Source: CAVVMA01 sp963830715 (GTDB taxonomy: Bacteria; Desulfobacterota; Binatia; Binatales; Binataceae). From it: a stretch of DNA of 64,000 nucleotides. A program made the translations under genes and the position numbers. The notes below the pieces were generated by a model. It saw nothing but the letters and a program-made list of their open reading frames with translations. It was not told the origin of the DNA and searched no databases. Numbering within the stretch: the stretch's first letter is position 1; the number at the start of each line of letters is the position of its first letter. Positions 34,147 through 44,304 of the stretch are shown piece by piece. The stretch spans positions 62,001-126,000 of the forward strand of contig CAWHNS010000005.1 in assembly GCA_963830715.1 (NCBI GenBank). The letters are read 5' to 3'.

Positions 34147-35373
34147 ATGCGCGGCGTGGTCACTGCGATTTGCGTCTCCGTCACTCTGGCGACGCTCGCG
34201 CTTGCCGGCGCAGCGACAATGAGCGATGCGCAATGCGGCCCATTCGGTGACCCTCCGGCTCAGGTGCGGCACGGTTTGATCGCGAATCTGGTGTCGAACA
34301 CCAATCCGGTCTGCTTTGGTGGCAAGCTGCTCGGGCCGTGGGCGGATTCCGGCGGCTCCGATCGCTACGCCTGCCTCTATGAACCCAAATCGGCAGGAGC
34401 GGAAAATCCCCTGCCGCTGGTCGTTTTCCTGCACGGATCGCTCGCCACCGCGGATACGATATTGCTGACCGGTCTCACCGGGCGGGTTGACGACGCCGAT
34501 TTGGGTGGGGCCCGTCGCGGGTTTATCATGATCGCTCCCGAAGGCCGCGAGGCGACGCACCACTATCCGGGGTTGGACAAAAGCGGCCTCGGATGGGACA
34601 ACTGGTATCGGCAACTGGAACCGTCGGGCGACGCTGTGGTCTCGGGCACCACCTGTCGGGAAAACGACGACGCGGCCGCGATCGACCATTTCGTCGAGGA
34701 CGAGGCCTCGACCGGCAAGGTCGATCGCAAGCGGATTTACCTCATGGGATGGTCCAACGGGGCGGCGATGGCGATTCTGTATGGGCTCAACCGGCCTCAA
34801 GTCGCGGCGGCTGCGGTTTATTCGGCGCCTGACCCGTTCGGCGCGTTCGACGACCCTTGCGCGCAGACGCCCGTTGCCCATCCACCGGCAGGCGTCGCCG
34901 AGGTCGAGGTTTTCAACCCCGGCCTGCCGATACTTCACGTTCGCAACAGTTGCGATATAGAGGGAATTTGCCCGAACGGCGATACGATGGTCAGGCAGCT
35001 GCACGCCCTCGGCGGCGACCTGGAGGACGTAATTCTCGATTCCTCGCAGAACCAGGTCGCTCGATGCGAAGACGCATGCGGGACCAATCCGATGGCGGGC
35101 GGCCGGATTGGAGTCGCCGGCGAGTTCAGAGGGTTGAAGAATCATGTCGCGTGGCCGAAGCGATGGAACGACCGAATGTTCGACTTCCTCAAACGCCACT
35201 CGGGTGCGACCGGTAACTCGCTGGGTATGGCTGGGTATAAGGATCGGGCCGCATTCCTTGCTCTTTTTCCCCCGTCAGCGGGGAGGACCGTGAGCCGGAA
35301 GCGAAGCGAGGCCCCAAGTGAAAGAGGGGTCGCTTCCACGGGACTCATCGGACTGCTAAGTTCTGCTACATAG
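34147..35373 (+). CDS. Secreted PHB-depolymerase-like esterase
   Basis: An alpha/beta hydrolase of the poly(3-hydroxybutyrate) depolymerase/LpqC kind. ATG 34147 starts a signal peptide (GVVTAICVSVTLATLALAGA). The oxyanion motif is in PLVVFLHGSLAT, the nucleophile elbow is GWSNGAA near residue 200, and a late LKNHVAWPKRW probably holds the catalytic His. Cys pairs suggest disulfides, which fits a secreted enzyme. The substrate could be a polyester or an acylated polysaccharide. The frame is open far upstream but those codons look non-coding. Confidence 0.75.
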   Translation: MRGVVTAICVSVTLATLALAGAATMSDAQCGPFGDPPAQVRHGLIANLVSNTNPVCFGGKLLGPWADSGGSDRYACLYEPKSAGAENPLPLVVFLHGSLATADTILLTGLTGRVDDADLGGARRGFIMIAPEGREATHHYPGLDKSGLGWDNWYRQLEPSGDAVVSGTTCRENDDAAAIDHFVEDEASTGKVDRKRIYLMGWSNGAAMAILYGLNRPQVAAAAVYSAPDPFGAFDDPCAQTPVAHPPAGVAEVEVFNPGLPILHVRNSCDIEGICPNGDTMVRQLHALGGDLEDVILDSSQNQVARCEDACGTNPMAGGRIGVAGEFRGLKNHVAWPKRWNDRMFDFLKRHSGATGNSLGMAGYKDRAAFLALFPPSAGRTVSRKRSEAPSERGVASTGLIGLLSSAT

Positions 35374-38300
35374 TGTCTATTCATGCCAGGTCTTCTCTGG
35401 GTGAAAGGACGCACGAAAAAAAATATTCAGCCCTCATCGGTGCCCCTCTGATTCGAAGTATCTTGAAATCCGATCGAAGACACAGGGCAGGGGGTGCTCG
35501 CACGGGAGTGGTGCTGGCGGCGACCCTGATGGTCGTGGCTCTGGTGGCAGCCCTGCCCGCGGCGACCGGTGACACTATCGCCGACCGCGTGCTTGGACAG
35601 TCCGACTTCACCGACAACGCGCCGAACACGGTCGGCGCGCAATCGCTCGACTTTCCCGTCGCAGTAGCCGTCGACAACAGCGCCACACCGCGCCATCTCT
35701 ACGTAATCGACGGGGACAACAGCCGGGTGCTGGGGTACAAGAACGCGGAATCGTTCGCGGACGGATCTCCCGCCGACCTGGTGATCGGGCAACCAGATTT
35801 CGCATCGGCCGGTTGCAACCTCGGATCGAGCCAGCCGACCGCGAAGGGCCTGTCCCTGCCGGGCGGAGTCGCGGTCAACCCGGCGGGAAATCTCTATGTC
35901 GCCGACACGATGAACAGCCGCGTCCTGGAGTACAGCAATCCCTTCGCCGCGCTGGCTCATAGCGGCAAGGATGCGGGTCAAAGCGCGGCGGTGGTTTTCG
36001 GCCAACCCGACTTCGCTTCGGGCTCCTGCAATCAGGGCGGGAATCCAGGCGCCGACACGCTCTGCGACCCCGCGGGGGTCGCGGCGGATCTTGCGGGCAA
36101 CCTCTACGTCGCCGATTCGGGCAACAACCGGATGCTGGAATACAATACCCCCCTCGCTTCGACTGCAGCGTTGGGAAGCGGCGACACGATTGCCGACCTG
36201 GTGTTCGGGCAGGGAGCGAGCGGAAAGAACTTCAGCTCAAATGCCGCAGCCACAGGTACGACCGGTCTGAATGCGCCGTCCGCAGTGTCACTCGACGGCT
36301 TGAACGATGTGTATGTGGCTGATTCGAGCAACAGCCGGGTGCTCGAATACAACGAGAATTCCAACCCGCCTACATTCGTCACAGCCAACACCGTATTCGG
36401 GCAGCCGGGTTTCAGCTCGAACTCCTGCAACGGCGGCGGTTCCGCTCCCACCGCCGTCACCCTGTGCTTTCCGCAAGGACTCGTGCTCGATAGCGCAGGG
36501 GATTTGTTCGTCGCCGATGAGTTCAACAACCGAATGCTTGAATACTTCTCGCCGCTCGCATCGAATGCCGGCGCCGGCAGCGGCGATACGATCGCGGACC
36601 GCGTCTTCGGGCAGCCCGTCGGGGATTTCACTGCGGGCGTTGCAACCAGGACAATGGAGTGCCCGGCCCGAATGCGCTCTGCGGCGCGCTGGGAGTCGCG
36701 CTCGACAGCTCCGGCAATCTCTTCGCGGCCGACTCGGGCAACAATCGCGTCCTCCTATATCCGTCAGCCGCGGCCATCGCCGGCGGCGTGATCGGTCAGC
36801 CCGACTTCGCTCATTCGGCACCCAACAACGTCGATGCGCGCGGGGCTCGACAAATCCGGAGCAGGTCGCCGTCGATACCAGCGCCACCCCGAATCATCTT
36901 TATGTCGCCGACACCAGCAATAGCCGCGTGCTTGGCTATGCGAACGCCGAATCATTCCTGAACGGCGCGTCCGCCGATCTGGTAATCGGGCAGCCTGATG
37001 TGTCTTCGAGTATCTGCAATCGGGGGCTGGGTAAGCCGACCCCGGCTACGCTGTGCAATCCGGAAGAAGTTGCCGTTGACGGGGCGGGCAACCTCTACGT
37101 GGCCGACACCAACAACAATCGCGTACTGGAATATCGCAGTCCGTTCGCCGCCATGACCGGCACCGGGAAGGCCGCGGACAACTCGCCAGCCTCGTGTTCG
37201 GACAGTCCGGCGACTTCACGGGCAACTCGTGCAATCTCGGAGCCAGTGTTCCTTCCGCCGACACTCTCTGCGATCCGACCGGGGTCGCGCTCGACGCAGC
37301 CGGCAATCTCTACGTGGCCGACGCCAGCAACAATCGCGCGCTCGAGTACAATACGCCGCTCGCAGCGACCTCGTTGGCGGGAAGCGGAGACACTACCGCC
37401 GACCTGGTGTTCGGCCAGGGCAGCAGCGGAAGGAATTTCAGTTCCGGCGCGGCAGCCACCAGCGCGACGGGCTTGAACTTCCCGGTCGCAATCGCGCTGG
37501 ACGATGCGAACGATGTGTACATCGCCGATACCGATAACAGCCGGGTCCTGGAGTATAACGAGAGGCTCGAATCCGCCGGCCAACGTCAACTCCGACGCGG
37601 TATTCGGACAATCGGGGAGCTTCACTTCCGGGCTATGCGACAACTCGCGCGATTTCTCCCCGACCGCCGGCACCCTGTGCTCGCCGCAGGGCGTCGCGGT
37701 GGATCGCTCCGGTCATCTATACATCGCCGATACGGACAACAGCCGGGTGCTGGAATACAACAGTCCTCTGGTGACGAGCAGCGTCAACGGCGGCGCGAAC
37801 GCAAGCCTCGTCTTCGGGCAGAGCGACTTCGCATCGTCGTTGTGCAATCGAGGCGTCGTGACACCGGGATCGTCCAGCCTCTGCGTGCCATCGGGAGTTG
37901 CAGTTGACGCGCCCGGAGATCTGCTGGTCGCTGACACCAGGAACAACCGGGTGCTCCTGTTCAGCCAGCCTCTGCGGCCTACGCCGACTCCCACGCCCAC
38001 TCCAACTCCGGCGCCGACACCTACGCCAACCCCGAGCCCCACTCCGATCCCGCCGCCGGACCCGGTATCGGGAACGCCGGAGAATAGCAAACCCTCGGCA
38101 GGCCAGACCGTGGACGCCGGCAGCATCACGATCACCAACCCGACCGCCAACGCGCAGACTATCGAGTCCATCACCGTGAGTTTCGGCAAGCCAAGTCTGT
38201 TCGGGGGCGCCTCGATGGCGATCAGCTCGGGCAATTCGAGCGTATCGAGTACCGCTGCGCCAGCCGCGACGACGATCTTCACTTTCACGCCGCCATTCAC

Positions 38301-38718
38301 GCTCGCCGCCAACACGATGGCCACGGCCGGTCTCAAGGTGACCGTGGCCGCCAATGTGTCATCGGCGGAGCCGCGCATTCGGATTGCGACAATCTGGCGT
38401 CCGGCAGTCGCGATGGCCGCGACGATGCCGCCCTCCCGCAATCCGGGTGCGAACGACGGCGCACCGCCGGTTGTCCTCGTGGCGCTCGGGATGCTCGCGC
38501 TGGCTTTCCCGATGACACGCCGGCGCAAGGCCCTCACGCTCGCGGCCGTGCTGGTGGCGGCGTCGGTGATGCTGACCGGATGCGATCCGTGTCCGAAATG
38601 CGTTTCCGTGACCTCGGTTCAGACAGTCACGAGCATCCAGGCAACGACATCAACCGGCACCCCGGTAGAATTCACCAACCTGCCCGCCACGCTGAGCACG
38701 ATCACGACCATGACGTAG
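35373..38718 (+). CDS. Secreted NHL-repeat protein with Thr-Pro stalk (frameshifted)
   Basis: An extracellular NHL-repeat protein. Repeats of the form FGQPDFASxxCN and GNLYVADxxNNRVLEY occur ten or more times, as expected for a six-bladed propeller or two. A stalk of TPTPTPAP repeats (near 37980-38050) and an Ig-like domain lead to a C-terminal hydrophobic helix with Arg-rich end, then a second hydrophobic stretch ending LTGCDPCP. The protein needs frame changes near 36640, 36842-36853, 37190 and 37567. TTG 35463 is a better signal-peptide start than ATG 35373. A binding role, rather than enzyme, is likely. Confidence 0.75.
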
Positions 38719-38843
38719 GACTCGCGGGATCGAACCTCGGATCGCATTGCGAAGCGATTGAAGCCCTCTCCCTTACCAGTCGCCCCCGGCGCATGGAGAG
38801 GGTGCCCGAGCGAATGCGAAGGGCAGTTGAGGGTGCGCAGCGG

Positions 38844-39302
38844 CTACTGCGGGATGTGCACCGCCTCCAGCTTGATCCCGTCGGGATCCGCGAAGAACAC
38901 TGCATAGTAGCCGGGCACGTATTGCGGATACTCGCGCGGCTGATCGAGGATTGTCCCGCCCCAATCCGGAATGTCGCGCGCGAGCGCGTCGATCTGGTCG
39001 CGACCGCCCGCCCTGAACGCCACTTCGCACAATCCTACGCGGTCTTTCGAGAATGTATCGCCGGCGTATCGCGCGTCTGCCTGCTTGAGCCAGAAGCTGC
39101 CGCCTTTGCCCGAGAATCCGACTACGACCGTATAGTCGATGACTTCCGGAAATCCGAGACGCGGCATCAGCGCGGTATAAAACCGGCGCGACCGGCTCAG
39201 ATCGTTGACCGTCAGAAACACATGATGGACACCGCCTGCCGCTGCGGACGCAGACGAAGTGGGCGGGCATCCGCATCCTTTTGATGGTTGCTCGCTTGCC
39301 AT
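38844..39302 (-). CDS. VOC-family (glyoxalase-like) protein
   Basis: A 152-residue vicinal-oxygen-chelate protein: GVHHVFLTVNDLSRSRRFY opens the fold and DPDGIKLEAVHIP closes it. Metal ligands are probably the first His and the last Glu. Substrates of the family range from methylglyoxal adducts to aromatic diols, and none can be chosen from sequence. It is divergent from the PPOX gene; the two share the 59-base gap. Confidence 0.8.
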   Translation of the reverse strand: MASEQPSKGCGCPPTSSASAAAGGVHHVFLTVNDLSRSRRFYTALMPRLGFPEVIDYTVVVGFSGKGGSFWLKQADARYAGDTFSKDRVGLCEVAFRAGGRDQIDALARDIPDWGGTILDQPREYPQYVPGYYAVFFADPDGIKLEAVHIPQ

Positions 39303-39361
39303 GCCGGAAACCTACCAGAACGCGCGCCGATCGACTAACCTGCGTCGCGGGAGGGCCGATA

Positions 39362-39886
39362 ATGGCGCGCGCGAAACTCATCGAACCGAAAGCCACCCGG
39401 CCGTCGATGCCGGAATACGGGTTGCTGGATGCGCCCGATGGCAAGGGCCTGATGCCGTGGCGGCTGGCGGTCCAGTGCATAGCCAAGTCGCACAACTATA
39501 TTGTGGCGACCACGCGTCCCGATGGCCGGCCGCATTGCATGCCGGTGTGGGGCGTGTGGATGGACAATGTTTTCTACTTCAGCACCGCGCGCAGCTCGCG
39601 CAAGGCGCGCAACCTTGAATCCAATCCGAATTGCGTCGTGTGTCCTGAAAGTGACAACCAGACCACGGTGATAGTGGAAGGAATCGCAGAAGAAGTCACC
39701 AATCGATCGATGCTGAACAAGGTCTTCGAGGTCTACAACGCCAAATACGACTGGGACGCGACCCCCGACGTGGGTCCGGTCTACGCGGTGCGCCCGACGG
39801 TCGCGTACGGGATAATCGAGTTCGCGATGCAGGGCAGCGCGACCCGCTGGGACTTCACCGCCGCGCCCCCGGCGTCGCGCAAGTGA
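39362..39886 (+). CDS. Pyridoxamine-5'-phosphate-oxidase-like flavin/F420 protein
   Basis: A 174-residue split-barrel protein of the PPOX/FDOR type. The motif NYIVATTRPDGRPHCMPVWG and the downstream YFSTARSSRKARNLESNP fit FMN- or F420-binding members. The phosphate-binding SSRKARNL is well conserved. Such proteins reduce or oxidise small heterocycles, and assignment to a cofactor cannot be made. The ATG at 39362 follows GGAGGG. Confidence 0.78.
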   Translation: MARAKLIEPKATRPSMPEYGLLDAPDGKGLMPWRLAVQCIAKSHNYIVATTRPDGRPHCMPVWGVWMDNVFYFSTARSSRKARNLESNPNCVVCPESDNQTTVIVEGIAEEVTNRSMLNKVFEVYNAKYDWDATPDVGPVYAVRPTVAYGIIEFAMQGSATRWDFTAAPPASRK

Positions 39887-39890
39887 CTGG

Positions 39891-40817
39891 CTAGTCGAAC
39901 ACGATCGTGCGATTGCGATCGGTGAGCACGCGCTTTTGCAGGTGCGCGCGGACCGCCCTGGCGAGCACCATCACTTCGACGTCCTTGCCCTTGCGCGTCA
40001 GTTCCTTGACTGAATCGCGATGGCTCACCTCGGTAGTTGCCTGCGCGATGATCGGACCCGCATCGAGGTCCTCGCTCACGTAGTGCGCGGTGGCGCCGAT
40101 CAGCTTCACGCCGCGCTCGTATGCCTGCCTGTAGGGGCTGTTGCCGGCGAACGCGGGCAGGAAGCTGTGATGGATGTTGATGATCGGCTTGCTCCACGCG
40201 CGCAGGAAATCCCCGGACAGCACCTGCATATAGCGCGCGAGCACGACGGTGTCGCAACGCAGATTGCCGAGCGCATCGAGCAGTGCCTTCTCAGCGTCGG
40301 GCTTGCGGTCCTTTTCGACCGGGATAACGGTGAACGGAACCCCGAACGCCTTGACCATGGGCCCCATCTCGGTGTGATTGCTGATGACGCCAACCACATC
40401 CGCTTCCAGTTCGCCAAAGTGATGGCGGCTCAGCAGGTCCATCATGCAGTGCGGCAGTCGCGACACCATTATCACCATCCGGTCGCGCCGCGCGCTGTCA
40501 TGAAGCTCCCAGTTGATGCCGATGTCGGGCAGCAGCGCTTCGAGACTCTGGCCGAGCAGCGACCGCAATTGCGCCAGGGTGAGACGCTCACTCGCGAGAA
40601 AGATCCGCCAGAAAAACCGGCCGTTGTCCTCTTCGGTGTGCTGGTCGGAATTGATGATGTTGCATCCGTGGGAATAGAGCAGGTTGGAAATGCCCGCGAT
40701 TATTCCGGCGCGATCGCGCGAGGTAATCAGCAGGGTTGCCGTAGGTGCCGCCACGTCGATCGACTGTTTCCGCGATGAACTAGTCTGATTGTAGCACGCG
40801 GGAAGCAACCCAGGCAT
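39891..40817 (-). CDS. purU: Formyltetrahydrofolate deformylase
   Basis: A PurU-type enzyme, which hydrolyses 10-formyl-THF to formate and THF. An N-terminal ACT domain (about 22-100) starts TLLITSRDRAGIIAGI. The formyltransferase-like catalytic domain has IINIHHSFLPAF and a late Asp in SEDLDAGPIIAQ. Its full length from ATG 40817 is 308 residues; a GTG near 40754 would remove a Cys-bearing tail and may be the true start. Convergent with the gene to its left. Confidence 0.9.
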   Translation of the reverse strand: MPGLLPACYNQTSSSRKQSIDVAAPTATLLITSRDRAGIIAGISNLLYSHGCNIINSDQHTEEDNGRFFWRIFLASERLTLAQLRSLLGQSLEALLPDIGINWELHDSARRDRMVIMVSRLPHCMMDLLSRHHFGELEADVVGVISNHTEMGPMVKAFGVPFTVIPVEKDRKPDAEKALLDALGNLRCDTVVLARYMQVLSGDFLRAWSKPIINIHHSFLPAFAGNSPYRQAYERGVKLIGATAHYVSEDLDAGPIIAQATTEVSHRDSVKELTRKGKDVEVMVLARAVRAHLQKRVLTDRNRTIVFD

Positions 40818-40823
40818 CAGAAG

Positions 40824-40937
40824 TAACCACAGATGAACACGGATGAAAGCGGATGGGATTTTTAGACGGCAGCCAGCTTCGCATGAGCGAAGCTCTGTTC
40901 ACAAAATCATCTTTATCGGTGTTCATCTGTGGCTATT
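40824..40937. mobile_element. MITE-like element with AACCACAGATGAACAC inverted ends
   Basis: The left end TAACCACAGATGAACAC (40824-40840) and the right end GTGTTCATCTGTGG (40919-40932) are inverted copies. The centre has a perfect hairpin AGCTTCGC-ATGA-GCGAAGCT (40875-40894). No gene is inside. The same ends flank a GxxExxY gene at 49.3-49.8 kb, so this looks like a small non-coding member of that family. Confidence 0.7.
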
Positions 40938-40984
40938 TTCTGCTCCTCCTTGTCTGATCGGCGAGTTTGCGTCAGGATGACGCC

Positions 40985-41923
40985 ATGTCGGCGGACAAAT
41001 ACAGCCTGGCGCTGGCCCAGATCTCGCCGCGGCTCGGCGATATCGGCGCAAACCGCGAGATCATCCGGGAGCAGATTGCCGCAGCGCGCGGCGCCGGCGC
41101 CGACCTGGTGGTTTTCCCCGAGCTGAGCCTCACCGGCTATTTCCTGAAGGACCAGGTTCCGGCGATGGCGTTGCGCGCCGACTCGAAGGAGCTCAAGTGG
41201 CTGCGGGAGCAGAGCCGCCGAATCTCGATCGTGGTCGGGATCGTCGAGGAGAGCGCCGAGGCTTTATTCTACAACTCTGCGATCTACTTCGAGGGCGGTG
41301 AAATCCGCCACGTCCATCGCAAATGCTACCTGCCCACCTACGGGCTGTTCGACGAGCAACGCTACTTCGCGCGCGGCCGCGCGCTGCGCGCCTTCGATAC
41401 GCGCCTGGGCCGCCTCTCGATGCTGATCTGCGAAGACATGTGGCATCCCTCGTCGGTGTACGTCAACGCCGTCGATCGCGCGCTCTCGATCATCTGCATC
41501 TCGAGCAGTCCGATCTGGGGGATGAGCAAGCTGGAGCTGCCGGAGAACGCGGCGTACTGGGAGAAGCTCAGCCGCTTCCACGCCGAGACCTGGGGCGTCT
41601 TCGTTGCCTATTGCAATCGGGTCGGCTTCGAGGACGGCGTCGGCTTCTGGGGCGGCTCCGAGCTGATCGATCCCTTCGGGCAGGCGGTCTGCAAGGCGCC
41701 ATACTACGAAGCGGCAATGACTATCGGCGAAGTGCAGATGCGCAAGGTAAGGCGCAAGCGAATCTCCTCGACGATGATGCGTGACGAGGACATCGATCTC
41801 ACGATCAACGAGCTGCAGCGGATCCGTTTCGCCCCCGACGGGGCCGGCGTCGCGGCGCGGGCGGAGCGCGATCGAGCCGCGATCGCCGCTGCGGATCGCC
41901 CCTCGCGGCGCGGCCGGAGCTGA
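40985..41923 (+). CDS. Nitrilase-superfamily glutaminase subunit of NAD synthesis
   Basis: A 312-residue carbon-nitrogen hydrolase. The triad is visible: Glu in VVFPELSLTG, Lys in HRKCYLPTYG and Cys in LICEDMW. It lies 6 bases upstream of nadE, whose product lacks a glutaminase domain. The pair therefore corresponds to the two halves of glutamine-dependent NAD synthetase. Release of ammonia from glutamine for NadE is the likely job. ATG 40985 is chosen because it directly precedes the conserved N-terminus. Confidence 0.85.
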   Translation: MSADKYSLALAQISPRLGDIGANREIIREQIAAARGAGADLVVFPELSLTGYFLKDQVPAMALRADSKELKWLREQSRRISIVVGIVEESAEALFYNSAIYFEGGEIRHVHRKCYLPTYGLFDEQRYFARGRALRAFDTRLGRLSMLICEDMWHPSSVYVNAVDRALSIICISSSPIWGMSKLELPENAAYWEKLSRFHAETWGVFVAYCNRVGFEDGVGFWGGSELIDPFGQAVCKAPYYEAAMTIGEVQMRKVRRKRISSTMMRDEDIDLTINELQRIRFAPDGAGVAARAERDRAAIAAADRPSRRGRS

Positions 41924-41929
41924 TTCCGG

Positions 41930-42781
41930 ATGGCATCAGCGGCAAAGCCCGGAGCCGACTATCCACGGCCGGAGATCAACGCCCGGCTGGTCCACAAGCT
42001 GCTGGTCGCGTTCATCCGCAACGAATTCCTGAAGGTCGGCATCAAGCGGGCGGTGGTGGGAATTTCCGGCGGCGTCGATTCGAGCCTGAGCGCGATGCTC
42101 GGAGCGCACGCGCTCGGCCCGCAGAACGTGCTCGGGATCATGATGCCGTACAAGACCTCGAGCAAGCAAAGCCTCGAGCATGCCCGCCTGCTCGCCGATC
42201 GCGCGGGAATCAACACCCTTAAAGTGGAGATCACTCCACAGATCGACGCCTACTTCGAGCGCTTCCCGGAGGCCAACCGGCTGCGAAGAGGAAACAAGAT
42301 GGCGCGCGAGCGGATGACGATTCTATACGATCACTCCGCGGAGTTCGGCGCGCTGGTGCTCGGCACCTCCAACAAGACCGAGCTTCTGCTCGGATACGGC
42401 ACGCTCTTCGGCGATATGGCTTCGGCCGTGAATCCCAATGGCGATCTCTACAAGACCCAGGTCTGGGCGCTATCCTCCGAAGTCGGCGTGCCGGAGGAGA
42501 TTGTGAGCAAGAAGCCCTCGCCCGATCTGTGGGTCGGACAGACCTCCGAGGGCGAACTCGGTTTCAGCTACCGGCAGGTTGACGAGTTGCTCTTCCTGAT
42601 GGTCGATCGGCGCTACTCCGATGAGGAGTTGCTGGAGGCCGGATTCCCCAAGCATTTCGTGCGGCGGGTAAGCGAGATGGTGCGCAACTCGCAGTTCAAG
42701 CGCCGCTTGCCGGTGATCGCCAAGCTCTCGGAGCGGACCATCGATCGCGACTTCCGCTACGCGCGAGACTGGGGAAGATAG
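41930..42781 (+). CDS. nadE: NAD+ synthetase
   Basis: A 283-residue ATP-pyrophosphatase, the last step of NAD synthesis (nicotinate adenine dinucleotide to NAD). The P-loop is VGISGGVDSS at about 43-52. The family also shows GTSNKTELLLGYGT and FSYRQVDELL. It is 6 bases after the glutaminase gene and probably takes ammonia from it. The stop TAG leads into a GGAGG that may serve rsmI. Confidence 0.93.
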   Translation: MASAAKPGADYPRPEINARLVHKLLVAFIRNEFLKVGIKRAVVGISGGVDSSLSAMLGAHALGPQNVLGIMMPYKTSSKQSLEHARLLADRAGINTLKVEITPQIDAYFERFPEANRLRRGNKMARERMTILYDHSAEFGALVLGTSNKTELLLGYGTLFGDMASAVNPNGDLYKTQVWALSSEVGVPEEIVSKKPSPDLWVGQTSEGELGFSYRQVDELLFLMVDRRYSDEELLEAGFPKHFVRRVSEMVRNSQFKRRLPVIAKLSERTIDRDFRYARDWGR

Positions 42782-42818
42782 GAGGTCGGCCGCGGCTTAC
42801 CGCGGCTCCGAGCCGGCC

Positions 42819-43682
42819 CTGACCTCGATCGCTGAAAAATCGGCAGGCGCTCTATACGTCGTCGCGATGCCGATCGGAAATTCCGAAGACCTGACCGCAC
42901 GGGCGCGAAGGGTGCTGGCCGAGGTTGACCTGATCGCGTGCGAGGACACGCGGCGCACCGGGCGGCTGCTGGCGGAATTGGAAATCCGCAAGCCGATGCT
43001 CAGCTACTTCGAGCACAACGAGCAGCGGCGCGCGGCGGAATTGGTCGAGGCGCTCAAGGCCGGCGCGGCGATCGCGCTGGTGACCGACGCCGGCACCCCG
43101 CTCATCTCGGACCCCGGGTTTCGCCTCGTGCGCGGCGCGATCGAGGCCGGAGTCCGCGTGACGGCCGTTCCCGGTCCTTCGGCGGTCACCGCCGCGCTTT
43201 CGATCGCGGGGTTGGCCTCGAACCGCTTCGCGTTCGAGGGTTTCCTGCCCGCCAAAGCCTCCGCGCGCCGCAAGATTCTGAATTCGCTCCGCGACGAAAC
43301 CCGCACTATGGTCTTCTTCGAGGCAGCACGCCGGTTGGGCGCCACAATCAACGAAATGGCAGCGGCCTTCGGCGAGGCTCGCAACGCGGTCGTCGTTCGC
43401 GAGATCACGAAGACCTGGGAAGAGGCGATTCGCGGACGGCTTGGCGATCTCGCGCACAGATTCGCGGCCGAGCCGCCGAGGGGCGAGATAACGATCGTCG
43501 TCGAGGGCGCGAACCAGGATCAAGTCGAAGCTCGCCCGGGTCGGCGCGACATCACGATCGAGATGCTGGTGCAGGCCGGTATCAGCCTCAAGCAGGCCAG
43601 TGCGGTAATCGCGCGTATCACGAATCGCAGCGCCCGCGACATATACCAGGAGGCGATCCGCGCGCGCGGCCCGCGGGAATGA
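42819..43682 (+). CDS. rsmI: 16S rRNA C1402 2'-O-ribose methyltransferase, start uncertain
   Basis: RsmI methylates C1402 of 16S rRNA with SAM. Visible motifs: ALYVVAMPIGNSEDL, IACEDTRRTGRLL, ALVTDAGTPLISDPGF, AVPGPSAVTAALS and GFLPAKAS. ATG 42867 is inside the first conserved strand and so too late. The frame upstream has only CTG (42819) as a possible start. A GGAGG at 42781-42785 suggests initiation near 42792, so a base may be missing. I set the start at CTG 42819 as a lower limit. Confidence 0.87.
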   Translation: MTSIAEKSAGALYVVAMPIGNSEDLTARARRVLAEVDLIACEDTRRTGRLLAELEIRKPMLSYFEHNEQRRAAELVEALKAGAAIALVTDAGTPLISDPGFRLVRGAIEAGVRVTAVPGPSAVTAALSIAGLASNRFAFEGFLPAKASARRKILNSLRDETRTMVFFEAARRLGATINEMAAAFGEARNAVVVREITKTWEEAIRGRLGDLAHRFAAEPPRGEITIVVEGANQDQVEARPGRRDITIEMLVQAGISLKQASAVIARITNRSARDIYQEAIRARGPRE

Positions 43683-43785
43683 CTCGGTCTCGCGTTCCTA
43701 TGCAGCCACTACATCGAATTTCCGTAACAATGCCGCGCTTGAAACCGGATAGCGGGTTGGGGTTCAATGCGCCAAGGACACGGGC

Positions 43786-44304
43786 ATGGTGACGAGGCTC
43801 AGAGGATTGCCCTCCACGCGGTCGGCTGCCACCGTGAGGCCGGGCAAGCGGGCAACCGTATTGGTCGTGCACGGTCCGAATCTGAACCTGCTCGGTGAAC
43901 GGGAGCCGGAGCTCTACGGTCGCACCCGTCTTACGGAAATCGATCGCAGGATGTGCGAGCTCGGCAAGGAGCTCGATCTCGAAGTCGAGACGTTTCAGTC
44001 CAACAGTGAGGGCGCGATAATCGATCGAATCCAGCAGGCGCGCGGCCGGATTCACGCGCTGCTCATCAATCCGGCGGGATATACCCATACCAGTATCGCG
44101 ATTCGTGACGCGGTGCTGGCGCTCGATGTACCGGTGGTTGAGATCCATCTGTCCAACATCTACCGGCGCGAGCCGATGCGCCATCGATCGATCCTCGCCG
44201 ACATAGTCCAGGGGCGAATCATGGGATTCGGGCCCGATAGTTACATGCTCGCCTTGCGCGCCGTTCGCGGGCTGGTGGAAGCAGCCCGAGGCGTCGGCGG
44301 CTGA
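43786..44304 (+). CDS. aroQ: Type II 3-dehydroquinate dehydratase
   Basis: A 172-residue type II dehydroquinase of the shikimate pathway. The catalytic Tyr is in GEREPELYGRTRL, the substrate loop in INPAGYTHTSIAIRDA and a late EIHLSNIYRREPMRHRS. The first 24 residues precede the domain and could be an unneeded extension. It lies 74 bases before accB, an arrangement (aroQ-accB-accC) common in many bacteria. Confidence 0.94.
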   Translation: MVTRLRGLPSTRSAATVRPGKRATVLVVHGPNLNLLGEREPELYGRTRLTEIDRRMCELGKELDLEVETFQSNSEGAIIDRIQQARGRIHALLINPAGYTHTSIAIRDAVLALDVPVVEIHLSNIYRREPMRHRSILADIVQGRIMGFGPDSYMLALRAVRGLVEAARGVGG

